Shown piece by piece: positions 1 through 8,540 of a stretch of DNA of 64,000 nt (position 1 is the stretch's first letter; the number at the start of each line of letters is the position of its first letter). Source of the DNA: Exiguobacterium aestuarii. Its GTDB lineage: Bacteria; Bacillota; Bacilli; Exiguobacteriales; Exiguobacteriaceae. The translations under genes and the position numbers were made by a program. The stretch covers positions 1,178,001 to 1,242,000 of the forward strand of contig NZ_JAIVAC010000001.1 in NCBI RefSeq assembly GCF_020171655.1, written 5' to 3'. A model generated the notes under the pieces. It ran no database searches. It was given only the letters and a program-made list of their open reading frames with translations, and was not told the origin of the DNA.

Positions 1-593
1 TCCGCTTTGATTTCGTTCATGAGACCGGCAACATCCTCTTGACCAACCGTCTTTCCGATTTCAGACGTCACTGCCAACTCTTCCTGTGCAAGTTCTTTTC
101 GTTCATCCGACAGTTCAATCCCGGTTTCGGCCGCCGTTTGATCATACGCCTTCATGATCCCTGTCAAAGCAGACGTACCCGTCACGTTGATTGGCGACGT
201 GATATAAATGTCCGCATCCGTCACACCTGCCGTGACTAATGCGTTCGCATACATATCTTTCGTGACCCACGTCACATTTTCAGTTTGAATATCAAGACCT
301 GTCCCGTCCGTCAATTTGATTCGTGCGGACGAATACATACCTCCCCCACGTTGCGCCTGTGGGACAGAATCTCCTAAATATTTTTCTTCATCCGCTGCCG
401 TCGTGATAATCGGTTCGATTCCTTCTGGCGCGTCCATCCGTTCAAGTACCCATTTTTGTTGTTCTGAAGAGAGCGATTCCCCGAGCGTCACAATCGTGTC
501 ATTGACGATTGCCTCCGCCCCGACTTTCGGAAGTGCTCCTGTAAATGCGACTGCTCCAATAGTAAGTGCCAATACTGGCTTCATATAATTCAT
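1..593 (-). CDS. DUF1002 family secreted protein, 3' part missing
   Basis: The reading frame runs off the left edge, so only the N-terminal ~197 residues are seen. It begins MNYMKPVLALTIGAVAF, a likely signal peptide, followed by a region with GESLSSEQQKWVLERM and ITSPINVTGTSALTGI. These resemble the DUF1002 (YpuA-like) family of exported proteins of unknown function. The start at 593 is preceded by AAGGAG with 9 nt spacing; an ATG at 600 is too close to that site. It lies downstream of the thrS terminator and so is a separate unit. The family call is from sequence memory and the function is unknown. Confidence 0.7.
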   Translation of the reverse strand, partial: MNYMKPVLALTIGAVAFTGALPKVGAEAIVNDTIVTLGESLSSEQQKWVLERMDAPEGIEPIITTAADEEKYLGDSVPQAQRGGGMYSSARIKLTDGTGLDIQTENVTWVTKDMYANALVTAGVTDADIYITSPINVTGTSALTGIMKAYDQTAAETGIELSDERKELAQEELAVTSEIGKTVGQEDVAGLMNEIKA

Positions 594-658
594 GAATCAT
601 CACTCCTTATTGTTTACGATACGTGCAGACAACAAAATACACATCCGTCTTTAGACCG

Positions 659-693
659 AAAAAAGCCACCTTTCTAGATGGAAAGGTGGCTCC
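659..693 (-). terminator. Intrinsic terminator of thrS
   Basis: Read on the minus strand, a GC-rich stem GAGCCACCTTTCC/GGAAAGGTGGCTT with a short loop is followed by a run of T. It starts 5 nt after the thrS stop codon. Confidence 0.85.
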
Positions 694-697
694 TTGC

Positions 698-2641
698 TTA
701 GCGTGAACGGTTCGCGATCTCTTCTGTGAGTGATGCGATGAATTCGTCAAGTGATGCTGATACTTGTTCTTGTTGACCGTAACGGCGAATGTTGACCGCA
801 CGCTCATCACGTTCCTTGTCCCCAAGTACGAGCGTCATTGGAATCTTCTTCATTTGCGCTTCACGAATCTTATAGCCGAGTTTCTCGTCACGAAGGTCCG
901 TTTCGACGCGAACCCCACGCTTGACGAGTTCCGCTTTGACTTCAGCGACATACTCATCATGGACATGTGATACCGGAATCAATTTCACTTGTACCGGTGC
1001 GAGCCATGTTGGGAATGCGCCTTTGTATTCTTCGATCAAATACGCAACAAATCGTTCCATCGTCGAAACGACACCACGGTGCAAGACGATTGGACGATGG
1101 TCTTTCCCGTCTGGTCCTGTGTACGTCAAATCGAAACGTTCTGGGAGTAAGAAGTCAAGTTGAACAGTCGAGAGCGTCTCTTCTTTCCCGAGCGCCGTGC
1201 GTACTTGCACGTCGAGTTTCGGTCCGTAGAATGCCGCTTCCCCTTCTGCCTCGAAGTATGGAAGCTCGAGCTCGTCCATTGTTTCTTTCAACTGGCTCTG
1301 TGCCATCTCCCAAATCGCATCGTTGTCGAAGTACTTCTCTTTATCGGCAGGATCGCGATACGAGAGACGGAAACGATAATCTTTAATGCCAAAGTCAGCA
1401 TACACCTCTTGAATCAAGTGAACGATGTCTTTGAACTCTTGTTTCATTTGTTCAGGTGTCACGAACGTATGCCCGTCGTTCAAGACCATGTAGCGGACAC
1501 GTTGAAGTCCTGTGAGCGCGCCGGACATCTCGTAGCGGTGCATCCCACCTAGCTCAGCGATCCGGAGTGGAAGCTCACGGTATGAGCGTGGCTCATGTTT
1601 GTAGATTGTCATATGGTGCGGACAGTTCATCGGACGAAGGACGAGTTCCTCATTGTCCATCTCCATTTTCGGGAACATGTCATCTTGATAGTGGTCCCAG
1701 TGTCCAGATGTCTTATACAAGTCGACCGACCCAAGCACCGGTGTATAGACGTGTTGGTATCCGAGTTCGAGCTCTTTATCGACGATGTATCGTTCGACCG
1801 TACGACGAATCGATGCACCTTTAGGCAGCCACATCGGAAGTCCTTGACCGACTTCTTGTGAGACGAAGAAGAGATCGAGTTCTTTTCCGAGTTTACGATG
1901 ATCGCGTTCTTTCGCTTCTTCAAGAAGTCGCAAGTGCTCGGCGAGTTGTTCTTTCGTCGCCCAAGCCGTCCCGTAAATACGCTGTAACATCTTGTTGTCA
2001 GAGTCGCCACGCCAGTATGCTCCAGCCACGCTCATCAATTTAAAGATTTTCAACTTCGAAGTCGATGGGACATGTGGTCCTCGGCAAAGGTCGAAGAATT
2101 CACCTTGATGATAGATTGTAAGTGTCTGATCGGCAGGAATGTCTTCAATCAACTCGATTTTGAGTGGGTCTCCCAACTCTTTATAACGAGCGAGCGCTTC
2201 GTCACGTGAAACGACTTCACGAGTGATTTCTAAGTTTTCATCGACGATACGTTTCATCATTTTCTCAATCTCAGGAAGGTCTTCCTCATTGATTCGGCGG
2301 TCCATTTCGATGTCGTAATAGAATCCGTTCTCGATTGTTGGTCCAATCCCGAGATAGATGTTATTTTCTTCTCCATATAGACGCTTGATTGCCTGTGCCA
2401 TCAAGTGCGCTGACGAGTGACGCATCAGATCGAGACCGTCCTCTGAATCTGGCATGACGAGCTCGATTTTGCCGTCCTGTTCAATCGGACGACGGTAGTC
2501 GATAAGTTCTCCGTCTAGTTTTGCTGCGATTGCTTTTTTGCGAAGTCCCGGGCTGATTGAGCCTGCGACGTCTTCTGCTGTGACGCCGGCATCAAATTCT
2601 TTTACCGCGCCATCTGGAAATGTTAATTGAATCATGTACAT
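698..2641 (-). CDS. thrS: Threonine--tRNA ligase
   Basis: Charges tRNA-Thr with threonine in the cytoplasm. The ~647-residue product matches the bacterial ThrRS length. It has an N-terminal TGS domain ([14 protein letters not shown]), the editing domain ([13 protein letters not shown]), class II catalytic motifs ([15 protein letters not shown]) and a C-terminal anticodon-binding domain. The start is ATG 2641 (MYMIQ) or ATG 2635 (MIQ); an AGAGGGG box precedes both. A frame further upstream crosses the T-box leader and was rejected. Expression is expected to rise when tRNA-Thr is uncharged, through the upstream T-box. Confidence 0.97.
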   Translation of the reverse strand: MYMIQLTFPDGAVKEFDAGVTAEDVAGSISPGLRKKAIAAKLDGELIDYRRPIEQDGKIELVMPDSEDGLDLMRHSSAHLMAQAIKRLYGEENNIYLGIGPTIENGFYYDIEMDRRINEEDLPEIEKMMKRIVDENLEITREVVSRDEALARYKELGDPLKIELIEDIPADQTLTIYHQGEFFDLCRGPHVPSTSKLKIFKLMSVAGAYWRGDSDNKMLQRIYGTAWATKEQLAEHLRLLEEAKERDHRKLGKELDLFFVSQEVGQGLPMWLPKGASIRRTVERYIVDKELELGYQHVYTPVLGSVDLYKTSGHWDHYQDDMFPKMEMDNEELVLRPMNCPHHMTIYKHEPRSYRELPLRIAELGGMHRYEMSGALTGLQRVRYMVLNDGHTFVTPEQMKQEFKDIVHLIQEVYADFGIKDYRFRLSYRDPADKEKYFDNDAIWEMAQSQLKETMDELELPYFEAEGEAAFYGPKLDVQVRTALGKEETLSTVQLDFLLPERFDLTYTGPDGKDHRPIVLHRGVVSTMERFVAYLIEEYKGAFPTWLAPVQVKLIPVSHVHDEYVAEVKAELVKRGVRVETDLRDEKLGYKIREAQMKKIPMTLVLGDKERDERAVNIRRYGQQEQVSASLDEFIASLTEEIANRSR

Positions 2642-2907
2642 CTGTCCCCTCTCAAAAAATGAATATAAAAAAAGCCCATCCCTCAAAAAGGGACGAGCTT
2701 TGATTCTCGTGGTACCACCCTCGTTCCCAAGCAAAGTGCTTGGCTCGAACACACGATAACGAGTGTGAATCGCCGCACGATTAACCCGTACGGTGCTCTG
2801 AGGGAGTAAATGCATCGTCGTCGTTAGGAAGCTTCCACCGCCCTTCCCTCGCTAAAACTCGTCTCGATGATTCATATCCTCTTCTATGCATCACTTATAT
2901 GGTTATT
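2642..2907 (-). promoter_or_regulatory. T-box leader of thrS
   Basis: On the minus strand the leader carries the T-box sequence AGGGTGGTACCACG at 2721-2708. An intrinsic terminator follows at 2701-2667, with stem AAAGCUCGUCCCU pairing to AGGGAUGGGCUUU and then a T run. This is the antiterminator/terminator arrangement of T-box riboswitches upstream of aminoacyl-tRNA synthetase genes. The specifier codon was not assigned by eye. A second T-box lies upstream of tyrS. Confidence 0.93.
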
Positions 2908-2936
2908 AGTATAGTCAACTCATCCGAGAAAAACAA
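2908..2936 (-). promoter_or_regulatory. Sigma-A-like promoter for the thrS leader
   Basis: The minus strand has TTGTTT (2936-2931), a 17-nt spacer and TATACT (2913-2908), just downstream of the dnaI stop codon. Transcription would begin near 2901, at the start of the T-box leader. Confidence 0.65.
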
Positions 2937-2940
2937 TCCT

Positions 2941-3855
2941 TTACCGACGGCGATTTTCACCCTTCAGTTCGATTTGGGTCGTCGTCGTTGAAATTCGCTG
3001 CATGAGACGCTGTGCTTTCATTTTATTTTGCGCGGACCCATCGATTGAAAAGTGAGTCTCAAGCTCTTCTCCGCTAAAGTTCGAACTATATAACGTCGGC
3101 AATCGATGCATCATCCGATATTGGAGAATGATGCCGAACAGTTCGTCGCGCACCCACGGGCTGATCGCCTCGGCGCCAATGTCATCAATCAACAAGACAG
3201 GCACGTGTTGAAACGATGTCAAAAATGAATCAAACGATTCCGTACGGATTTTGCGCTTTGCCTCTGATACGAATCCAGGGGCATGAACCAAAATCGTCTC
3301 GATATCCGCCACTTTTAATTCATTGGCAATGGCGGCGAGTAGATACGTTTTCCCGACACCGAAACTTCCGTGTAAATAGAGTCCGTTCACTTTTTGTTTG
3401 GACTTCATCCCCGTCACGAAACGCATCGCTTCTCGAAGTGCGATCTTACGCGCATCATCCGCCCAATCAAATGACTCAAAGCTCGCCTCACGGACTTCTT
3501 CGGGTAAAAACAGGCTCTTAAACTTTCGGTCCATCTCTTTTTGGCGTCTAGCTTGTCGATGAGCGACCGTCTCTTCATAGCGAATGGCAATCTGCCCGAG
3601 ATCGACATAGAGCACCGGTTGATGACCAGGGATGACGGCCTGTTCTTCGATGAACGTCTTTCCATCCATCTGCTCGGCATACTCACTCAGCTTCGTGAAT
3701 CCAATTTCAATCGCTTTCTCTTCTAACTCAGGATGAGCGTTCAAAAAGGCGATTACTCCCGGATGATTGAGCGTTCGTCTGCGAATCGACTCATACGCTT
3801 CGCGGACTTCTTTTCGATTCATCAACTGCGATAACGACTGGTTGATTCGTTCCAT
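2941..3855 (-). CDS. dnaI: Primosomal protein DnaI (helicase loader)
   Basis: An AAA+ ATPase that loads the replicative helicase at oriC and at stalled forks, together with DnaB and DnaD in Firmicutes. The N-terminal ~130 residues form the helicase-binding part. Walker A is GSFGVGKTYL and Walker B is VLLIDDIGAE. The 304-residue length is typical (B. subtilis ~311). It starts 4 nt after the dnaB stop codon, so the two are translationally linked, in the order also known from Bacillus. Confidence 0.95.
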   Translation of the reverse strand: MERINQSLSQLMNRKEVREAYESIRRRTLNHPGVIAFLNAHPELEEKAIEIGFTKLSEYAEQMDGKTFIEEQAVIPGHQPVLYVDLGQIAIRYEETVAHRQARRQKEMDRKFKSLFLPEEVREASFESFDWADDARKIALREAMRFVTGMKSKQKVNGLYLHGSFGVGKTYLLAAIANELKVADIETILVHAPGFVSEAKRKIRTESFDSFLTSFQHVPVLLIDDIGAEAISPWVRDELFGIILQYRMMHRLPTLYSSNFSGEELETHFSIDGSAQNKMKAQRLMQRISTTTTQIELKGENRRR

Positions 3856-3859
3856 CCCC

Positions 3860-5212
3860 TCACCCCTTCTCTTTCAATTCATTTAATAGTTTTACAAGTT
3901 CCGCATCATCTGGAACGGAAGATTCCAATTCTTTCTTCCTCGCTTGATCATACGATCGCTGTTGTTTCGCTTCATCTTCGAGCCATTTCGGCATCTCGCC
4001 TTGTTGGGGTTTCCGACGTGAACCGACAGTTGTCCGCTGTACATTTTCACGTTTTTGTTGCTTCTTCTCAATGAGCGCATCTTGTGACGCTTCTTGCTCT
4101 AACGCCTCTTTCGCGTTCGTATAGCCAGCCGTCTTCCAACTCGTCGCGATGCGAAGGACATAGTTCTCGTTCAGACGAGTCTGTTTCTTCACTTCAATAC
4201 AATAATAGAAGAGTGCGTTGATCACGCCCGGTGCGAGACCGAGTGTATCGACGAGTTCGATGACCAACTGTTCGTCACTTTTCGACAGCTGAGGCGTCTT
4301 CCGAAGTGTCGATACGTACTGATGGGGGTGGGCTGCTTCCATTACCGCTGGATCATGTAAATCTCCTAGTTTGGTCTCTTCGAGCTCCACCGTCTTCTCT
4401 TTTCGATGCCGAGTCTGCTTTTTCTTCAACTGAAGTACCATCTGACGACATCCGTCTCGCTTCTCCTGCTCACTGAGCGGAAGATAGGCTTCGTGAACGA
4501 AATATTCTTTCAACATCTCCGCCATCGTCTCTTCGTCGAGTTGAGACACATAGGCCAATTTTGTGATGGTTTCGTCTAATTTTTTTGTGAAAAACCCGAC
4601 CGGGAAATTGGTCAGTTTCTTCACAATGTCCATATCGAACGAATAGTTGATTTCAATCTTCGCACGGTCTGGTTTTTCGTAGTTCTTTTGTGTAAACGCT
4701 CGATGGTTGACGCCTTTCACATCAAATACTTCGTTAAAATCTTTCGTCACCTCGACGATTCCCGCTGGTAAAGGGTCGATCGTGAAACGCCCCTGAAGTT
4801 GTTTAAATCGCACCTCCCCTACTTTATAGAAGAGAAAGCTCGATAACAGCCCATCGTTTAAAAACGTATGCGGTGCGAGCGGCACACGCAACTGATAGAC
4901 GTATTGCGTCAATCGGGCATCTTTCGTTTTGTACGTCCGTACCAATCCGATGGCTTCGAGGCGAAATAGATTATCCGTCAATTCATTGATGGAGTACTCT
5001 AACATCTCACACAAGGCACTATGTGACATATAGTTCGATTTCATCTTGCCTGGTTTCAATTCACTCCAGAGCGTCTGGTAAAGTGCGAGTGCTTTGACGC
5101 CGATGACAGGTTGATATAAATGATAGAGGGACTGATACGATTCGCGGTCAACAAGACCTGTACTCATAATGAGCAGTTCGTCCGTCCCAAAGATTGTACG
5201 TTCTTTCTCCAT
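3860..5212 (-). CDS. dnaB: Replication initiation and membrane attachment protein DnaB
   Basis: The Firmicutes DnaB (not the E. coli helicase), needed with DnaD and DnaI for helicase loading and origin attachment to the membrane. The 450-residue protein has an N-terminal winged-helix part (YQSLYHLYQPVIGVKALALY) and a C-terminal DnaD/DnaB2-like region (DTLGLAPGVINALFYY) with the YxxxIATSWK-like ending ENYVLRIATSWKTAGY, followed by a charged linker. It lies upstream of dnaI and downstream of nrdR, as in Bacillus. Confidence 0.93.
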   Translation of the reverse strand: MEKERTIFGTDELLIMSTGLVDRESYQSLYHLYQPVIGVKALALYQTLWSELKPGKMKSNYMSHSALCEMLEYSINELTDNLFRLEAIGLVRTYKTKDARLTQYVYQLRVPLAPHTFLNDGLLSSFLFYKVGEVRFKQLQGRFTIDPLPAGIVEVTKDFNEVFDVKGVNHRAFTQKNYEKPDRAKIEINYSFDMDIVKKLTNFPVGFFTKKLDETITKLAYVSQLDEETMAEMLKEYFVHEAYLPLSEQEKRDGCRQMVLQLKKKQTRHRKEKTVELEETKLGDLHDPAVMEAAHPHQYVSTLRKTPQLSKSDEQLVIELVDTLGLAPGVINALFYYCIEVKKQTRLNENYVLRIATSWKTAGYTNAKEALEQEASQDALIEKKQQKRENVQRTTVGSRRKPQQGEMPKWLEDEAKQQRSYDQARKKELESSVPDDAELVKLLNELKEKG

Positions 5213-5226
5213 AGCTCTCTCCCCTG

Positions 5227-5254
5227 AAAAAGGGCGACCAGCAGGCCGCCCTTT
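5227..5254 (-). terminator. Intrinsic terminator of nrdR
   Basis: On the minus strand AAAGGGCGGCC/GGTCGCCCTTT with a 4-nt loop is followed by T residues. It overlaps the nrdR stop codon. The dnaB start lies 15 nt beyond it, so dnaB-dnaI transcription must read through or begin close by. Confidence 0.7.
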
Positions 5255-5720
5255 AGTTGGTCGAATTTTCTTGCTTCATTAAATCTTCAAGTTCTTTAAA
5301 GAACACAGTGATATCTTTGAATTGGCGATAAACCGATGCAAATCGGACATATGCGACTTCATCGACACGCGCGAGTTCATTCATTACCAACTCACCAACC
5401 TGCTCACTCGGAATTTCCGACTGCGCGAGGGCGCGAAGTTGTTGTTCGACTTTTGTCACGACTCCTTCAAGCTGTTCAAGTGTGACTGGTCGCTTTTCAC
5501 ACGCACGAATGATTCCACGGAGCACTTTTTCGCGACTGAATTCTTCACGGTTTCCATCTTTCTTCACAATGATGAGGGGTGTCTGTTCCACCGTCTCAAA
5601 CGTTGTGAACCGATACCCACATTTTTCACATTCACGACGACGTCGAATCGAATAATGGTCTTGCACCGGTCGGGAATCGAGCACTCTCGTTCCATTGTGA
5701 TCACATTTCGGACAACGCAT
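5253..5720 (-). CDS. nrdR: Transcriptional repressor NrdR
   Basis: A zinc and ATP-cone repressor that senses ATP/dATP and controls ribonucleotide reductase genes. The start is MRCPKC, the usual NrdR start, with AAGGAGG 7 nt upstream; a TTG two codons earlier is less likely. The zinc ribbon is CPKC...CEKC near residues 3-34, followed by FTTFE and the ATP-cone ([20 protein letters not shown]). The ~155-residue length is standard. It sits next to the replication genes dnaB-dnaI. Confidence 0.96.
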   Translation of the reverse strand: MRCPKCDHNGTRVLDSRPVQDHYSIRRRRECEKCGYRFTTFETVEQTPLIIVKKDGNREEFSREKVLRGIIRACEKRPVTLEQLEGVVTKVEQQLRALAQSEIPSEQVGELVMNELARVDEVAYVRFASVYRQFKDITVFFKELEDLMKQENSTN

Positions 5721-5732
5721 GCTCAAGCCTCC

Positions 5733-6104
5733 TTATCGTTCGACAGATTTATTTCCGATAGCACGAAGCGGGAATTGTTGTGTGAGCGCCTCGTAATAGT
5801 GAGTAACGATTTGTGCGAGGTCTGTCCCGAGTCGCTGTTCGCGGTTCAATGTAAAATCGACTGCTGTACGACCTCCGTCTACTTGCACGATCGTAATGAG
5901 TCCGTCCCATCCGTCACCAATGAACGAGAGTTCGCCACGGTTTGAGTCGATTCGACGGACCGTCTGAGCATTTGACTGAATCTCGCTTTCTAACCATTGT
6001 AAGATTGCGTTCGGAGATGCCGCATAGTAGCGTGTCCGAAGCGATTCATTTTTATGTGTATCTTTCGTTTCAATATGTGTTTGTAACTTATCTAACAGTC
6101 CCAT
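5733..6104 (-). CDS. Conserved hypothetical protein
   Basis: A 123-residue soluble protein between speD and nrdR, where Bacillus has no exact equivalent that I recognise. Start ATG 6104 (MGLLDKLQTHIETK) follows GAGGTGG with 3-4 nt spacing; an upstream in-frame extension has no ribosome site. It has no membrane segments or cysteines. The middle part (RYYAASPNAILQWLESEI, then DNRGEL-like beta strands and VDFTLN) weakly recalls the DUF1499 layout, but I do not claim that family. It ends 12 nt before nrdR and is probably co-transcribed with it. Confidence 0.8.
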   Translation of the reverse strand: MGLLDKLQTHIETKDTHKNESLRTRYYAASPNAILQWLESEIQSNAQTVRRIDSNRGELSFIGDGWDGLITIVQVDGGRTAVDFTLNREQRLGTDLAQIVTHYYEALTQQFPLRAIGNKSVER

Positions 6105-6170
6105 AATCCACCTCAACGCCTGAGTTATATACGTTAAGCATATCAAAATTAAGGCAACAACAAAACAATT

Positions 6171-6199
6171 AAAAGGGCTGACCGTTAAACGGCCAGCCT
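6171..6199 (-). terminator. Intrinsic terminator of speD
   Basis: The minus strand reads GGCTGGCCGTTTAACGGTCAGCC followed by TTTT, 18 nt after the speD stop codon. It separates speD from the following small gene. Confidence 0.85.
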
Positions 6200-6216
6200 C
6201 AAAAGGTTCTTCAGAA

Positions 6217-6603
6217 TTATTTAGTTAGTGCAACTTGTGCTTCTGGAACACGAATTGGTCCCATTCCACGTTCAAGTTTCACATCTTCACGTACTTTCGC
6301 ATCCAATCCTTCGGCGATGTATTGCGATGCCGTAGCTGGATCGATTCGATCTCCACATGTGAACACGTCAACCGACGCGTAGCCATGCTCTGGGAAACTG
6401 TGAATCGTTAAGTGCGATTCTGAAATGATGACGACTCCACTCACACCGTGTGGCGCGAATTTGTGGAAAGCGACTTCGCGGACTTCAGCGCCCGAACGAA
6501 GAGCAGCATCGACGAACAAACGCTCGATGTAGTCGATATCATTTAATTTGTCGGGATTGCACTCCCAAAGTTCTGTAATAATGTGACGTCCCATAGTATC
6601 CAT
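6217..6603 (-). CDS. speD: S-adenosylmethionine decarboxylase proenzyme
   Basis: Decarboxylates AdoMet to supply the aminopropyl donor for spermidine synthesis, using a pyruvoyl cofactor made by self-cleavage. The 128-residue prokaryotic class 1B form has the cleavage site ISE-S63-HLTIH, so Ser63 becomes the pyruvoyl group. His68 and Cys83 (DVFTCG) are the expected processing and catalytic residues. The start at ATG 6603 follows GGGGG with 10 nt spacing. It is preceded by a ~150-nt structured leader and is next to gapB as in Bacillus. Confidence 0.96.
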   Translation of the reverse strand: MDTMGRHIITELWECNPDKLNDIDYIERLFVDAALRSGAEVREVAFHKFAPHGVSGVVIISESHLTIHSFPEHGYASVDVFTCGDRIDPATASQYIAEGLDAKVREDVKLERGMGPIRVPEAQVALTK

Positions 6604-6750
6604 ATTAGTGGATCCCCCTTTACATCAATGGTCTCAAAGTAGTTGATGATCACTCACTTTGTGCCTGAATCGCCCACAACCACGGGGGCAAGTTAGTCCT
6701 AAGAGGTCCTAACCCTTTAAGTTGCGTTTGTCAGACCAATTGAAGTTCAC
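6604..6750 (-). promoter_or_regulatory. Long structured 5' leader of speD
   Basis: The predicted transcript start (~6751) leaves ~147 nt before the speD start. On the minus strand three hairpins can be drawn: GTTAG..CTAAC (6713-6692), TTGCCC..GGGCGA (6691-6670) and CAAAGT..ACTTTG (6661-6635). CCCCC at 6688-6684, in the loop side of the second hairpin, could alternatively pair with the GGGGG ribosome site at 6618-6614. It does not match the S-box (SAM-I) consensus. Regulation is inferred from architecture only. Confidence 0.4.
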
Positions 6751-6757
6751 GAAATTG

Positions 6758-6786
6758 AGTGTAACGTGTTTGGGACGTCGTTACAA
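6758..6786 (-). promoter_or_regulatory. Sigma-A-like promoter of speD
   Basis: The minus strand has TTGTAA (6786-6781), a 17-nt spacer and TACACT (6763-6758). The two elements also form a near-symmetric inverted repeat, TGTAACG...CGTTACA. It lies 50 nt downstream of the gapB stop codon, so speD is probably transcribed separately. Confidence 0.6.
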
Positions 6787-6835
6787 GACATTTGTTTAAA
6801 AAATTCAAAAATATTTTTTAGACCGTAATATTTTT

Positions 6836-7867
6836 TTAGGCGTGTGTTTCTTGTTGCCCAATTTGAAGGTAACTCGCCACCATATCTAACAAGTCGACGA
6901 CACGGCACGAATAGCCCCATTCATTGTCATACCATGCGAGAACTTTTACATGATTCCCGCCGAGTACCATCGTCGAATCCATATCGATAATTGACGAACG
7001 GTCGTCTCCATTGAAGTCAATCGATACGAGCGGTTCATGAGAGACACCTAACACGCCCGTCATCTCTCCAAACGCCGCCCGCTCAAACGCTTCATTCACT
7101 TCATCGACGGTGACGTCACGGTGAAGCTCGACGACTAAATCGACGAGTGATACGTTCGGTGTCGGGACACGGAGTGCCATTCCGTTTAATTTCCCTTGTA
7201 GCTCTGGCATGACAAGTCCAATCGCCTTAGCCGCTCCTGTCGAAGTCGGGATGATCGAACTGCCACAAGCACGTGCCCGGCGTAAGTCCTTATGCGGGTT
7301 ATCAATATTATTTTGGTCGTTTGTGTACGCATGAACGGTCGTCACTAAACCTGTCTCGATGCCAAATGTCGAATGCAATACCTTTACAACCGGTCCAAGA
7401 CAGTTTGTCGTACACGATGCATTTGAAATGATATGGTCTTCTTCCGGGCGATAGTCTCGATCGTTGACCCCCATCACAATCGTACGTAAATCTCCTTTAC
7501 CTGGCGCAGTTAAAATTACTTTTTTTGCGCCTGCATCCAAATGAAGTTTCGCCCCAATATCCGAGTTGAACTTCCCTGTCGCCTCAACCACGATGTCGAT
7601 GCCAAGGTCAGCCCATGGTAAACGTGATGGATCACGTTCTGAAATGAGTTCGATTCGCTTCCCATCGACTTCAAGCGCATCCCCTTGCGCTCGAACTGTC
7701 AATCCGAATGGACCGTGAATGGAATCATGTTTGATGAGATGTGCGAGCGTTTCCGCTGGATAACTCGCATTGATTGCCACAACTTCATGACGTCCCTCAA
7801 GCATCAATTTCCGGAATACCATTCTCCCGATTCGACCGAATCCGTTAATCGCAACTTTTGTCCCCAT
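6836..7867 (-). CDS. gapB: Glyceraldehyde-3-phosphate dehydrogenase, gluconeogenic GapB type
   Basis: Catalyses reduction of 1,3-bisphosphoglycerate, mainly in gluconeogenesis with NADPH. The N-terminal Rossmann motif is INGFGRIGR. The strand 2 end reads AINAS, without the Asp that selects NAD in glycolytic GapA, which fits NADP use. The catalytic Cys152 lies in SNASCTTNC, and the C-terminal part has YDNEWGYSCRVV. The 343-residue length is normal. The gapB-speD neighbourhood is the same as in B. subtilis, where CcpN represses gapB; no CcpN site was identified here. Confidence 0.95.
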   Translation of the reverse strand: MGTKVAINGFGRIGRMVFRKLMLEGRHEVVAINASYPAETLAHLIKHDSIHGPFGLTVRAQGDALEVDGKRIELISERDPSRLPWADLGIDIVVEATGKFNSDIGAKLHLDAGAKKVILTAPGKGDLRTIVMGVNDRDYRPEEDHIISNASCTTNCLGPVVKVLHSTFGIETGLVTTVHAYTNDQNNIDNPHKDLRRARACGSSIIPTSTGAAKAIGLVMPELQGKLNGMALRVPTPNVSLVDLVVELHRDVTVDEVNEAFERAAFGEMTGVLGVSHEPLVSIDFNGDDRSSIIDMDSTMVLGGNHVKVLAWYDNEWGYSCRVVDLLDMVASYLQIGQQETHA

Positions 7868-8024
7868 GCTAAATCCCCCTTTTTCTACATTACGGTTTCA
7901 TTATAACGGATAGCTGTAAGCGTTTTCACTATGAATCGTCACATTTTTTTCGTTTTTCTTTGTTTATTTTTTGAAAATGAGGGGAATTTCTTGTCGTGAA
8001 GCACAACAGAAAGGAGGCGTCACC

Positions 8025-8507
8025 ATGTTTGATTGGGGAGATATCGATAAGTTCTTCATTTCGTTTTTCATCATCTTACCGATCGTGACGTTGATTCATG
8101 AGTTCGGACACTTCTTTTTCGCAAAGTTGTTTGGGGGCTCGCTCGACATGCAAATCGGCACAGGAAAAAAACTATTTAAAGTAGGACGTCTTCAAGTGAA
8201 CCGCGTCTATTTTTATGATGCGTGGTGCCAGTTTACAGATTTAAAATGGAGCAACAAGGTCACCCGCACGCTTGTATATGGCGGTGGAGCCATTTTCAAT
8301 CTAGCGAGCATCTTGATTGTCAATGCGTTTATTTTAAGACGAGATATTGAACCGACGCTGTATACGTATCAGTTCGCTTATTTCTCGTTTTACTATATTT
8401 TCTTTTCACTGTACCCGATCTATTATTCGAACGGTCATCCAAGTGATGGACGTGCCATTTATGATACTTGGAAGAAAGGGTCGCCCGAATCCGACCCGTT
8501 AAACTAA
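8025..8507 (+). CDS. M50-like membrane metalloprotease family protein
   Basis: A 160-residue protein starting MFDWGDIDKFF at ATG 8025, preceded by AAGGAGG with 7-8 nt spacing. An early membrane helix (FISFFIILPIVTLI) runs into HEFGHFFFAK, an HExxH zinc motif typical of site-2-protease/M50 peptidases. A later segment, LYPIYYSNGHPSDGRAIYD, may stand for the second conserved NxxP...DG element. It is shorter than SpoIVFB or RseP and lacks a PDZ domain. The substrate is unknown. It is a single gene, transcribed opposite to its neighbours, with its own terminator. Confidence 0.75.
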   Translation: MFDWGDIDKFFISFFIILPIVTLIHEFGHFFFAKLFGGSLDMQIGTGKKLFKVGRLQVNRVYFYDAWCQFTDLKWSNKVTRTLVYGGGAIFNLASILIVNAFILRRDIEPTLYTYQFAYFSFYYIFFSLYPIYYSNGHPSDGRAIYDTWKKGSPESDPLN

Positions 8508-8540
8508 AAAAGAAGGCGAATTATGATTCGCCTTCTTTTT
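8507..8540. terminator. Bidirectional terminator between the M50-like gene and coaE
   Basis: AAAAAGAAGGCGAA / TTCGCCTTCTTTTT with a 6-nt loop. It has A and T tails on both sides and so serves both convergent genes. It overlaps the last codons of coaE. Confidence 0.85.

Noticed and set aside
2642-2815. N-terminal extension of thrS in frame through the leader
   Set aside because: It crosses the T-box and terminator hairpins, which are non-coding regulatory sequence.
6604-6750. S-box (SAM-I) riboswitch at speD
   Set aside because: The conserved S-box core sequences were not found; only generic hairpins can be drawn.
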